Origin: DYFX01 sp964400625
Lineage (GTDB): Bacteria > Patescibacteriota > Patescibacteriia > SG8-24 > DYFX01
Direction: 5' to 3'
Length of the DNA stretch: 64,000 bases
Assembly: GCA_964400625.1 (NCBI GenBank)
Contig: CAYNUS010000001.1
Location: forward strand, 124,001-188,000
The position numbers and the translations under genes are program-made. The notes under the pieces are model-generated. The model worked only from the letters and a program-made list of their open reading frames with translations, ran no database searches and had not been told where the DNA came from. This document shows, piece after piece, positions 46,960 to 54,513 of this stretch (the stretch's first letter is position 1; each line of letters opens with the position of its first letter).

Positions 46960-47391
46960 ATGAAAGCCCGCATCACCCGCCTCCGCGACGACGTGCCGCT
47001 CCCGAAGTACGAGACTCCGGGGGCGTGCTGTTTCGATCTCGTCTGCGTCGAGGACGCCACGATCGCGCCGAAGGCCATCGCCGACCTGCCGACCGGCCTC
47101 GTCTTCTGCGTCCCCGACGGCTACATGCTCCTCGTCGCTCCCCGCTCGTCGACGCCCGTGAAGAAGGGCCTCACCATGCCGCACGGCATCGGCATCATCG
47201 ATCAGGACTTCTGCGGCCCCGGCGACGAGCTGAAGCTCCGCGTCATGAACTTCACCGACGCGCCGGTGGAGCTCAAGAAGGGCGATCGCGTATGCCAGGC
47301 CGGCTTCGTCCGCGTCGACCGCGCCGAATGGGAAGAGGGCGAAGCGGCCTCGGAAACGACCCGTGGAGGCCTCGGTTCGACCGGCAAATGA
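46960..47391 (+). CDS. dut: dUTP diphosphatase (trimeric dUTPase)
   Basis: A 143-residue enzyme with the five dUTPase motifs in order: TPGACCFDL (1), VAPRSSTPVKKGL (2), GIGIIDQDFCGPGDELKL (3, catalytic Asp), KKGDRVCQAGFV (4) and RGGLGSTGK (5, C-terminal lid). It converts dUTP to dUMP. Motif 1 has Ala-Cys-Cys-Phe for the usual Ala-Gly-Tyr, and the motif 3 Tyr is Phe, unusual but compatible. The start MKARITRLR follows the palindromic repeat; no Shine-Dalgarno site is seen. Confidence 0.92.
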   Translation: MKARITRLRDDVPLPKYETPGACCFDLVCVEDATIAPKAIADLPTGLVFCVPDGYMLLVAPRSSTPVKKGLTMPHGIGIIDQDFCGPGDELKLRVMNFTDAPVELKKGDRVCQAGFVRVDRAEWEEGEAASETTRGGLGSTGK

Positions 47392-47416
47392 CTGTTGATA
47401 ACTCAGGTTTGTAGGG

Positions 47417-47452
47417 CGGTGCGGCTTCTGCGAAGATAGGCGCACCGTTCTT
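47417..47452 (+). terminator. Hairpin between dut and thyX
   Basis: CGGTGCG and CGCACCG (47417-47447) with an inner CTTC/GAAG stem, followed by TTCTTTC. Possible terminator or mRNA-stabilising element before the thyX ribosome site. Confidence 0.5.
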
Positions 47453-47477
47453 TCGTTCAAGGGTAAAGGAGCCACCT

Positions 47478-49163
47478 ATGAAGTTCTCGGACGAGGAAAA
47501 AGCGCAGCTTTCGAAGTACGTCACCGACACCGAGGGCGACATCTTCGCCGTGACGAACCTCCCCGGCATCGTCGGCGCCGTCTACGCCCGGTACAGCCGG
47601 GCGCAGGGCGGCTTCCGCGAGACGCTCCTCAAGGAGTTCATCAAGGACGGCAACATCGACGTCGTGAAGGCGGGCGACCTGATCGAGCGCGTGCTGATCG
47701 CGTTCGGCGACGACTCCGTCGGCGAGCTCGAAGGCACGCACATGTCGTTCGAGAACATGTCCATCCTCGCCACCAAGGAGATCGAGGACCGGCGCATCGG
47801 CGGCTCGCCCATCGAGCAGTCCACGCGCTACGTCTTCTACGACCGCAAGGGCGACGACGGGAACTTCCGCTACTGCCGCGACGCCAAGGTCATGGCCTCG
47901 AAGCACGCGCAGGCGTACGTCGAGACGATGGACTTCATCTTCGCGACGTACTGCGAGCTGGTCGAGCCGATGAAGGCCTACTACATGGGCCTGAAGTCCA
48001 TCGACGAGGCCTCGTACGACGTCGTCGGCGACGGCGTGAAGCGGCATCTGGCCGAGCTGACGGACGAGAAGCACAGGAAGGCCTTCTCGATCACGTACAA
48101 CTCCGACATCCGCACCAAGGCCTGCGACACGCTCCGCGCCCTCCTGCCGATCGCGACCCTCACCAACGTGGGCGTCTTCGGCAACGGCCGCTTCTTCCAG
48201 AACGTGCTCACGCACTGCCACTCGTCCCCCATCGACGAGGTCCGCGCCCTCGCCGCGAAGGCGCAGTCCGAACTCGCCAAGATCATCCCCCGCTACGTCC
48301 AGCGCGCCAAGCCGAACGCCTACGCCATGGCGACGCGCGCGAACATGGACACGCTCGCGAAGGTCCTCTTCGCCGGGCTCGCGCCGGAGGACGGCAAGGA
48401 AGTCGACCTGCTCGATCGCGGCGGCGACTTCATCACGAAGGCCATCCATGCCGGCCGGGTGATCCACGCGCAGTCGGTCGAGGACGCCATCCTCGCGGAG
48501 GAAGACAACCTCGCCATGGCGCTCATGCTCTACCCGCACCTGCCGCACCCCCTGCGCCAGATCCGCGACGTCGTGCGCGGCCTGTCGGAGGAAAAGAAGG
48601 TCCTCATCCGCGAGACGTACATCGGCGACCGCAAGACGCGCCGCGACCGCCCCGGCCGCGCGCTCGAAGCGGGCTACCGCTACACCTTCGACCTGGTGAC
48701 CGACTTCGGGACCTATAAGGACCTGGAGCGCCACCGCATGATGACGCAGTCGCGCCAGCGCTTCACGCCGACGCTCGGCTTCAACATGCCGGAGGACCTC
48801 GTCCGCGCCGGATACGCCGCCAAGGCCGAGGCCTGCGTCGAGAAGGCGATCGCGCTCCACGAGGCGCTCCGCGAGGAGTTCCCCGAAGCCGCGTCCTATG
48901 CGACGCTCCACGGCTCCCGCGTCCGCTGGACCATGGGCATCAACGACCGCGCGCTCATGCACATGATCGAACTGCGCACGACCCCGCAGGGACACCCGTC
49001 CTACCGCCGGATCTGCGCGATGATGCATGACGCCGTCGCGGCCCGCTCCGCCTGGCGCGGCGCGGCCATGAAGTTCGCCGATCACGGCGAGTATTTCTGG
49101 AGCCGCGCGGATTCCGAGGCCAAGCAGAGGGTCAAGGAAGCCGCGCTCGAAACCAAGGAGTGA
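47478..49163 (+). CDS. thyX: Double-domain FAD-dependent thymidylate synthase (ThyX-like)
   Basis: A 561-residue protein about twice the normal ThyX length, with a ThyX-like domain in each half. The N-terminal half has EDRRIGGSPIEQSTRYVFYD (residues about 104-122), matching the end of the ThyX signature (S-x-E/Q-S-x-R-Y). The C-terminal half has LERHRMMTQSRQRFTP (near residue 418), matching its RHR part. Each half lacks what the other has, so active sites may form from both. It makes dTMP from dUMP. AAAGGAG precedes the ATG. It stands between dut and tmk. Confidence 0.88.
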   Translation: MKFSDEEKAQLSKYVTDTEGDIFAVTNLPGIVGAVYARYSRAQGGFRETLLKEFIKDGNIDVVKAGDLIERVLIAFGDDSVGELEGTHMSFENMSILATKEIEDRRIGGSPIEQSTRYVFYDRKGDDGNFRYCRDAKVMASKHAQAYVETMDFIFATYCELVEPMKAYYMGLKSIDEASYDVVGDGVKRHLAELTDEKHRKAFSITYNSDIRTKACDTLRALLPIATLTNVGVFGNGRFFQNVLTHCHSSPIDEVRALAAKAQSELAKIIPRYVQRAKPNAYAMATRANMDTLAKVLFAGLAPEDGKEVDLLDRGGDFITKAIHAGRVIHAQSVEDAILAEEDNLAMALMLYPHLPHPLRQIRDVVRGLSEEKKVLIRETYIGDRKTRRDRPGRALEAGYRYTFDLVTDFGTYKDLERHRMMTQSRQRFTPTLGFNMPEDLVRAGYAAKAEACVEKAIALHEALREEFPEAASYATLHGSRVRWTMGINDRALMHMIELRTTPQGHPSYRRICAMMHDAVAARSAWRGAAMKFADHGEYFWSRADSEAKQRVKEAALETKE

Positions 49164-49166
49164 ACC

Positions 49167-49829
49167 ATGCCGCGAGGCAAACTCATCGTCATCGACGGCG
49201 GAGACGGCTCCGGCAAGACCAAGCAGACCGAGCTTCTCGTCGCGCGCGGCACGAAGGAAGGCAAGCCGTTCGGCACGCTCTCCTACCCCCGTTACGAGAA
49301 GAAGACCGGCATCGTCGTGAAGGCGTACCTGAACGGCGAATTCGGCCCTCCGCTGGACGTCCCGGCCGAACAGGCCTCGATGCTCTATGCCGTCGACCGG
49401 TGGGCTTCCTATAAGGAGGGGGACTTCGCCGAGCTCGAGCAGGGGCGCCACATGATCGCCAACCGGTATTCCGGCTCGAACATGGGGCACCAAGGCTCGA
49501 AGATCGACGACCCGGCCAAGCGCACCGCGTTCTTCAAGTGGAACGACGCGCTCGAGCACGAGTTCTTCGGCATCCCCCGCCCCGACCTCAACATCATCCT
49601 GCACGTCCCGGCCGACATCTCGATCTCGCTGATCGACGGCCGCGGCAACGCCAAGGACGGCCACGAGAACGTCGAGCACCTGCGACGCGCCGAGGCCACC
49701 TACCTCGAGCTCGCCCGCACGTTCCCCGGCTTCGTCCTGATCGAATGCGTGAAGGACGGCAAGCTCCTCCCCCCGGAGGACATCCACGAGCTCGTCTGGG
49801 CCGAAGTCAGCAAGGCGCTGGCGGCCTGA
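49167..49829 (+). CDS. tmk: Thymidylate kinase
   Basis: A 220-residue kinase with P-loop VIDGGDGSGKTKQTELL, the dTMP-binding YPRYEKKTG and the DR-like YAVDRWASY, a LID-region ANRYSGSNMGHQGSK, and HEFFGIPRPDLNIILHVPADIS. It phosphorylates dTMP to dTDP. The AAGGAG site overlaps the end of thyX and the gap is 3 nt, so translation is coupled. It ends the dTTP operon at a terminator (49838-49867). Confidence 0.93.
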   Translation: MPRGKLIVIDGGDGSGKTKQTELLVARGTKEGKPFGTLSYPRYEKKTGIVVKAYLNGEFGPPLDVPAEQASMLYAVDRWASYKEGDFAELEQGRHMIANRYSGSNMGHQGSKIDDPAKRTAFFKWNDALEHEFFGIPRPDLNIILHVPADISISLIDGRGNAKDGHENVEHLRRAEATYLELARTFPGFVLIECVKDGKLLPPEDIHELVWAEVSKALAA

Positions 49830-49837
49830 CGCACCGT

Positions 49838-49867
49838 CCGAACGGCCCCTCACGGGGTCTTTTTTTA
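49838..49867 (+). terminator. Intrinsic terminator of the dTTP operon
   Basis: GGCCCCTCACGGGGTC stem-loop followed by seven T. Confidence 0.8.
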
Positions 49868-49882
49868 TGCGGAAACACCTGC

Positions 49883-49888
49883 TAGAGT
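49883..49888 (+). promoter_or_regulatory. Extended -10 of gatB
   Basis: TGC-TAGAGT ends 9 nt before the gatB ATG; no -35 other than the terminator T-run, and no Shine-Dalgarno site. Confidence 0.5.
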
Positions 49889-49897
49889 GGCCATACT

Positions 49898-51433
49898 ATG
49901 ACTTTGGAGCCCGTAATCGGGCTGGAAATCCACGTCCAGCTCAAGACCAAATCCAAGATGTTCTGCGGGTGCGACAACCGCGCCGAGGACGCGCCGCCGA
50001 ACACCGCCGTCTGCCCCGTCTGCATGGGCCACCCCGGCACCCTCCCCGTCGCCAACCGCCAGGCGATCGAGTTCGGCACGCTCGCCTCGCTCGCCCTCGG
50101 CTGCCGCATCACCAAGGAGTCGAAGTTCGACCGCAAGAACTACTTCTACCCCGACCTGCCGAAGGGCTATCAGATCTCCCAGTTCGACAAGCCTGTCGGC
50201 GTCGAGGGCAAGATGACCCTCGAGAACCCGCTCGCCAAGGAAGGAGAACGGAAGGTCTTCACGATCGGCATCACGCGCCTTCACCTCGAAGAGGACGCCG
50301 CCAAGCTCCAGCACGCTTCCGACGGCGCCTCGTCGCTCGTCGACTTCAACCGCGCCGGCACGCCGCTGGCCGAGATCGTCACGGAACCGGATTTCGCCTC
50401 CCCCGCCGAGGCCAAGGTCTTCCTCCATGAGCTCCGCCTCATCATGCGCACGCTCGGCGTCTCGGACGCCGACATGGAGAAGGGACACCTGCGCTGCGAC
50501 GCGAACGTCAGCCTCCGCGAGGTCATCGACGACCCCGCCGTCGAGCGCGAGACGGTCCTGCGCTTCAACCCCAAGACGGAAGTGAAGAACCTGAACTCCT
50601 TCAAGTCCGTCGAGCGCGCGCTCGAATACGAGATCGTCCGGCAGACCGCCCTCTGGAACGCCGGCACGCCGCCGATGCAGACCACGACGCGCGGCTGGGA
50701 CGACGACAAGCAGATCACCGTCCTCCAGCGCGTGAAGGAAGGCATGGCCGACTACCGCTACTTCCCGGAACCGGACCTTCCCCCGCTCGCGCTCGCCTCG
50801 ATCGAGATGGACGTGCGCGCCAGGATGCCGGAGCTCCCCGAGGCCAAGCGCCAGCGCTTCCGCGACGAATACGCCTTCACCCCGGCCGACGCCAAGCAGA
50901 TCGTCGACAACCCCTACCTCGCGGACTTCACCGAGAAGGTCATGTCCGAACTCCAGGCATGGCTCGACGCCTCGGACGAGAAGGAGCCCTGGGAGGCGCA
51001 GAAGGCGAAGTTCGCCAAGCTCGTCTCCGGCTGGATGCTCTCGAAGCTCCTCGGCATGCTCTCCGAAATCGGCTCCGACATCCGCATCATGAAGATCACG
51101 CCCGAAGACTTCGCCGAGTTCGTCGCGATGGTCCATCAGGGCAAGATCAACAGCACCGCGGCCCAGGAAGTCCTCCGCACGATGCTCGAGGCCGGACAGG
51201 ACCCCTCGCAGATCGTCGCCGAAAAGGGGCTCGAGCAGGTCTCCGACGTCGGCGACCTGGAGCTCGCCTGCGACAACGTCATCCTCGCGAACGCCAAGGT
51301 GGTCGATGACTACAAGGGCGGCACGAAGAACGCCATCATGTTCCTGGTCGGCCAGGTCATGAAGGAGACGCGAGGCAAGGCCAAGCCCGACCTCGTCCGC
51401 GAGATCCTCGAAGCGAAACTCGGTAACGTCTAA
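49898..51433 (+). CDS. gatB: Asp-tRNA(Asn)/Glu-tRNA(Gln) amidotransferase subunit B
   Basis: A 511-residue GatB with VIGLEIHVQLKTKSKMFC, the zinc/structural CPVCMGHPGTLPV, NYFYPDLPKGYQISQ, RLHLEEDAAK, DFNRAGTPLAEIV and the C-terminal YqeY-like tail domain (AEFVAMVHQGKINSTAAQEVL) that contacts tRNA. It phosphorylates and amidates misacylated tRNA with GatA and GatC, neither of which is in this window. Its leaderless-type -10 is 9 nt before the ATG. Confidence 0.97.
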   Translation: MTLEPVIGLEIHVQLKTKSKMFCGCDNRAEDAPPNTAVCPVCMGHPGTLPVANRQAIEFGTLASLALGCRITKESKFDRKNYFYPDLPKGYQISQFDKPVGVEGKMTLENPLAKEGERKVFTIGITRLHLEEDAAKLQHASDGASSLVDFNRAGTPLAEIVTEPDFASPAEAKVFLHELRLIMRTLGVSDADMEKGHLRCDANVSLREVIDDPAVERETVLRFNPKTEVKNLNSFKSVERALEYEIVRQTALWNAGTPPMQTTTRGWDDDKQITVLQRVKEGMADYRYFPEPDLPPLALASIEMDVRARMPELPEAKRQRFRDEYAFTPADAKQIVDNPYLADFTEKVMSELQAWLDASDEKEPWEAQKAKFAKLVSGWMLSKLLGMLSEIGSDIRIMKITPEDFAEFVAMVHQGKINSTAAQEVLRTMLEAGQDPSQIVAEKGLEQVSDVGDLELACDNVILANAKVVDDYKGGTKNAIMFLVGQVMKETRGKAKPDLVREILEAKLGNV

Positions 51434-51444
51434 CCACCACGCAT

Positions 51445-51915
51445 ATGGCCCGCAGCAACGCCGCCGAAGCCTGGCAGCCGCAGGAAGATCCGAAGGACGG
51501 CATCGAGGAGCTCCCGCAGGATCTCCTGAAGGAAGTCCCGCCGCCGACGCCGGAGAACAAGGACATGAAGGAGGCCCTCGAGAGCCTCCAGGAACTCTCC
51601 GAAACGCGCGAAGACGACGCGATGCGGCGCGAGCGCGAGGAAGCCTCCGCGGCCGCGACGGCGGAGATCCGGAAGACCATCGCCGAGCGCGACAAGGCGG
51701 CGCTGGAACGCGCGCGCCGCGCCCTGGGCGCGAGCGTCCTCCGCGAGCTTCCGCCCGAGGACGTGAAGATCGACGCCGAGAGCAGCTGGGCCAACCAGGC
51801 CGAACGCGATCTCGGCCCTCGCAAGAAGGCGGAACCGCCGCCGATCCCGGCCGCCGCCAAGAAGCCGGAGGCGAAGAAGCCCTGGTACAAGCGCCTGTTC
51901 GGATCCAAAGGCTGA
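51445..51915 (+). CDS. Hypothetical charged coiled-coil protein
   Basis: A 156-residue soluble protein, probably largely disordered: acidic N-terminus, a predicted coiled coil (DAMRREREEASAAATAEIRK), and an Ala/Pro/Lys-rich C-terminus ending in WYKRLFGSKG, which resembles basic/aromatic tails that bind membranes or partners. A similar ending (SSLWSRILGR) closes the gene at 53384-54472. It follows gatB by 11 nt and probably shares its transcript. Function unknown. Confidence 0.72.
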   Translation: MARSNAAEAWQPQEDPKDGIEELPQDLLKEVPPPTPENKDMKEALESLQELSETREDDAMRREREEASAAATAEIRKTIAERDKAALERARRALGASVLRELPPEDVKIDAESSWANQAERDLGPRKKAEPPPIPAAAKKPEAKKPWYKRLFGSKG

Positions 51916-51921
51916 AGACGG

Positions 51922-52071
51922 AAAAGGACCCCGCGAGGGGTCCTTTCGTTTCCGGCAAGGGGCCGCAGGATTGCGGACGACCGCGACGAGGCGCGCCCGT
52001 CCCCTGAGAATCAGTGCGGCGGCGTGAGAAGTAGCCGACGCTCCGAAAAAACCTGCGGCCCTCTGCCGGAC
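51922..52071 (-). ncRNA. Candidate structured small RNA, 18-bp closing stem
   Basis: Between convergent genes, an extended promoter (TTGAAC-N17-TAGAAT, 52106-52078, minus) drives about 150 nt without a credible ORF. The 5' segment 52069-52052 pairs with 51969-51952 over 18 positions (17 pairs including one G-U, one A-C mismatch). Inside are short hairpins CGGC/GCCG, CTGA-TTC-TCAG, GACGG with its partner, and GCGG-TCGT-CCGC: a multibranch fold. The RNA would end at the AGGACCCC/GGGGTCCT terminator followed by TTTTCC. It lacks signature sequences of tmRNA, RNase P, SRP or 6S RNA that I can recognise. Confidence 0.6.
51925..51944. terminator. Bidirectional terminator of the 51445 gene and the small RNA
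   Basis: AGGACCCC and GGGGTCCT around a 4-nt loop; T-runs outward on both strands (TTTCGTTT plus, TTTTCC minus). Confidence 0.8.
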
Positions 52072-52077
52072 TGGAGG

Positions 52078-52106
52078 ATTCTAGCACCGCGCCATGGGCG
52101 GTTCAA
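52078..52106 (-). promoter_or_regulatory. Promoter of the candidate small RNA
   Basis: TTGAAC (52106-52101), 17-nt spacer ending in TGC, TAGAAT (52083-52078). Confidence 0.75.
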
Positions 52107-52119
52107 GATTCCCATGTGG

Positions 52120-52157
52120 ACGAAAACGAAATCCCCTTCGCGCGTGGCGAAGGGGAT
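52120..52157 (-). terminator. Intrinsic terminator of the DUF5679 gene
   Basis: ATCCCCTTCGC and GCGAAGGGGAT around a 5-nt loop on the minus strand, followed by TTCGTTTTC. Confidence 0.8.
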
Positions 52158-52166
52158 GCGGAAGGG

Positions 52167-52325
52167 TTAGGCGGCCTTGGAAGGCAGGATCTTGAAGATG
52201 CCGGTGCCGCACACGGGGCAGACGCCCTTGAGCGCAGGGCGCGTCTTGCCGCCCTTGGCGGGCATCTGGACCTCTTGCGCGTCTTTGATCTCGCGCTTTT
52301 CCTTGCACTTCACGCAGTAACCCAT
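52167..52325 (-). CDS. DUF5679 small zinc-ribbon protein (52 residues)
   Basis: A 52-residue protein, MGYCVKCKEKREIKDAQEVQ then MPAKGGKTRPALKGVCPVCG, ending in GIFKILPSKAA. The two CxxC pairs (Cys4/Cys7 and Cys36/Cys39) form a zinc ribbon; this is the layout of DUF5679, found widely in candidate-phyla bacteria and archaea. An in-frame ATG 12 nt upstream (52337) would add MEPT. Promoter TTGCGG-N17-TATAGT with TGC extension (52392-52364). Own terminator downstream. Possibly ribosome- or DNA-associated; function unknown. Confidence 0.85.
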   Translation of the reverse strand: MGYCVKCKEKREIKDAQEVQMPAKGGKTRPALKGVCPVCGTGIFKILPSKAA

Positions 52326-52363
52326 GGTGGGTTCCATACGGGATCGTTATGAATTCTGCGCTT

Positions 52364-52392
52364 ACTATAGCATAAAATAAGGCTTCCCGCAA
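52364..52392 (-). promoter_or_regulatory. Promoter of the DUF5679 gene
   Basis: TTGCGG (52392-52387), 17-nt spacer ending in TGC, TATAGT (52369-52364). Confidence 0.65.
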
Positions 52393-52413
52393 GGGCCATG
52401 ACGCTTATTTCGC

Positions 52414-53310
52414 TTATTTGAGCCAAATTAAGGCTCGGCGCAGGACAGCTTCCGGACGCCCGTACCACTCGACCTTATTTATGCGGCGCCACCAGGTCAT
52501 CTGGCGCTTGGCGTACCGCCGCGTGTCCGCCTTGATGGCGTCGACAGCTTCCGCGAGCCCCCGTTTTCCCTCAAGGTGCTCTTTCAGCTCGTGATATCCG
52601 ATGCCGCTCATGGACGGAAGTTCCCATGCGTGGCGCTTCGCGAGCCGCCGCGCCTCCTCGACGAGACCCGCCCTCAGCATCGCGTCGACGCGGCGAGCGA
52701 TGCGGCGATCGAGTTCCTCCTTGCCGGGGTCGATGCCGACGACGAGCGCGTCGAAGAGCGGCTTCCCTTTCCCTTGCTGGGCGCCGAAGGGCTTGCCGGT
52801 CGCACGGATGACTTCCAGCGCGCGCGTCGCGTAGCGCGGGTTCGGGCCGATGCGCGCGGCGTAATCGGGATCGAGCTTCTTCAGCCTCTTCAGGATCCAC
52901 TCCGCGCCCTTCCCTTCCAAATGCGCGCGGTAGGCCGGGTCCGGCGGCACCTCCGGGATCTCAAGGTTCTCGACGATGGCGCGTACGTACAGTCCCGTGC
53001 CGCCGACGACGATCGGAAGTCGGCCGCGCTTCAGGATGGAGCGGATGGCCCGGATGGCGCGGCGCTTGTAGTCCGCCAAGGTCAGCGTCTTCGAGGGCGG
53101 CACGACGTCGATGAGATGGTGCGGGACGCCCGCCGTCTCTTTCGGGGTCGGCTTCGCCGTCCCGATGTCCATGCCCTTGTACAGCAAGCGCGAGTCCGCG
53201 GAGACGATCTCTCCGCCGACCTTCTTGGCCAGCTTCACGGCCAGGGCGGATTTTCCGGACGCGGTCGGACCGACGATGACGACGATCCGCGGCAGGCTCT
53301 TCGGCGGCAT
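52414..53310 (-). CDS. miaA: tRNA dimethylallyltransferase
   Basis: A 298-residue enzyme with P-loop VIVGPTASGKSALAVKLAKK, SADSRLLYKGMDIGTAKPT, VPHHLIDV, PIVVGGTGLYVRAI (DMAPP/tRNA pocket) and YAKRQMTWWRRI. It prenylates A37 of tRNAs reading UNN codons. A TAAGGT box ends 8 nt before the ATG, without Shine-Dalgarno site, consistent with a leaderless mRNA. It is divergent from the coiled-coil gene at 53384. Confidence 0.96.
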   Translation of the reverse strand: MPPKSLPRIVVIVGPTASGKSALAVKLAKKVGGEIVSADSRLLYKGMDIGTAKPTPKETAGVPHHLIDVVPPSKTLTLADYKRRAIRAIRSILKRGRLPIVVGGTGLYVRAIVENLEIPEVPPDPAYRAHLEGKGAEWILKRLKKLDPDYAARIGPNPRYATRALEVIRATGKPFGAQQGKGKPLFDALVVGIDPGKEELDRRIARRVDAMLRAGLVEEARRLAKRHAWELPSMSGIGYHELKEHLEGKRGLAEAVDAIKADTRRYAKRQMTWWRRINKVEWYGRPEAVLRRALIWLK

Positions 53311-53344
53311 AGGCTTGCACCTTAGCGAAGAACGGCCTTCTTTG

Positions 53345-53350
53345 CTATAC
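53345..53350 (+). promoter_or_regulatory. Extended -10 of the 53384 gene
   Basis: TGC-TATACT, with a weak TTAGCG 17 nt upstream; a leader of about 27 nt follows with no Shine-Dalgarno site. Confidence 0.55.
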
Positions 53351-53383
53351 TAGGCCTGAAATCATCCATTCATCCACACGCCT

Positions 53384-54472
53384 ATGGCCCGCGCACGACA
53401 CCACGAAGCGCCGATGGCTGAAGCGCCGAACGAAAGCCGCAAATTCGACGTTTCCGACCTTGAAACCACCGCCGCCGAGACCCCGAAAGCCAGGAAGAAG
53501 CGCGCCGAGGCGAAACATGAACCCTTGAAGATCGCCAAGCCCGTCTCGACGGAAGATTCGCTCCCTGGCGTCCACGAGAAGAAGACGCGCAAGCGCACCG
53601 GCAAGAGATCCGCCGATCTCGAGGCGCCGTCCGGAAAGTCGGAGGTCCAGGAAGCGCTCGACATGGTCCGCGAGACGGCCGAGGAGAGCGAGTGGGACGC
53701 GAAGATCGCCAAGGCCAAGGCCGCCCTCGAGGCGCCCGTGGAAGTCGCGGACGAGGACGTGATCTCCGCCGAGGAGGAACCGTACGCCGAGATCAGCATC
53801 GAGCACGCGAAAGACGACGACAAGGAGCTGAGCGAGGACGAGCGCGCGCTCGCCGCCTACCGCGAGGCGCATCCGGTCCTGACCGATGCCGAAGGCTACC
53901 GCAAGCTCGGGCTGAAACAGCAGGCCGACGAGGCGCTCTCGAAGGGCTACGAGGCGCGGAAGAAGCGCGAGGCCAAGGAGGCCGCCGCGAAGGAGCCCCT
54001 CGCGCCGTCCGGATTCACCGAGAAGGAAGAGGCCTGGTTCAAGCAGGGCGAAGAGGACGACGCCAAGCGGATGGCCGAGGCCCGCGCCACGATCGAACGC
54101 GGCGGCAAGGCCGAATCCCTGGTGGAGACGCCCGACGAGGTCGACGCCAACGTGCGCCAGGCCGAAGCGATGATCGCCAAGGGCGAGCTGAACCCGAAGA
54201 TGTTCGACGTCAACGACTTCCGCTACCTGCTGATCGAGAAGACGCGCCTCGACCGCGAACTCGAGCACGCCGGCTGGTGGGCCGCCCGCAAGCTCCGCGC
54301 CGAACTGCGCGAGACGCAGAAGAGCCTTTCCGACTACGAGAAGCAGATCGGCAACGTCCACCGCGAACGCCACGACGAGCGCCAGGACGCCGCCTACGCC
54401 GCGCTCAAGCCCGGACAGAAGAAGGCCGCCGACCGGAAGAGCTCCCTCTGGAGCCGCATCCTCGGCCGCTGA
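53384..54472 (+). CDS. Hypothetical charged, largely helical protein
   Basis: A 362-residue soluble protein, very rich in Glu, Ala, Lys and Arg, with a disordered N-terminal half and a helical C-terminal half (FRYLLIEKTRLDRELEHAGW; LRETQKSLSDYEKQIGNVHR) ending SSLWSRILGR. Three short related segments (ERALAAYREAHPVLTDAEGY; EEAWFKQGEEDDAKRMAEAR; NVRQAEAMIAKGELNPKM) may be degenerate repeats. No domain is recognised. The C-terminal aromatic/basic ending resembles that of the gene at 51445. ATG 53384 is chosen; a second Met 30 nt later is possible. Confidence 0.7.
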   Translation: MARARHHEAPMAEAPNESRKFDVSDLETTAAETPKARKKRAEAKHEPLKIAKPVSTEDSLPGVHEKKTRKRTGKRSADLEAPSGKSEVQEALDMVRETAEESEWDAKIAKAKAALEAPVEVADEDVISAEEEPYAEISIEHAKDDDKELSEDERALAAYREAHPVLTDAEGYRKLGLKQQADEALSKGYEARKKREAKEAAAKEPLAPSGFTEKEEAWFKQGEEDDAKRMAEARATIERGGKAESLVETPDEVDANVRQAEAMIAKGELNPKMFDVNDFRYLLIEKTRLDRELEHAGWWAARKLRAELRETQKSLSDYEKQIGNVHRERHDERQDAAYAALKPGQKKAADRKSSLWSRILGR

Positions 54473-54479
54473 TCCGGAA

Positions 54480-54513
54480 CGAAAAACCCCGCCGATGAGG
54501 CGGGGTTTCGGTT
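54480..54513. terminator. Bidirectional terminator before thrS
   Basis: AAACCCCGCC and GGCGGGGTTT around GATGA between convergent genes. Confidence 0.75.

Noticed and set aside
51952..52071. 6S RNA on the plus strand
   Set aside because: Only a short stretch (GTCCCCTGAG) resembles E. coli 6S RNA; the predicted promoter reads the other strand, and the multibranch fold and length do not fit.
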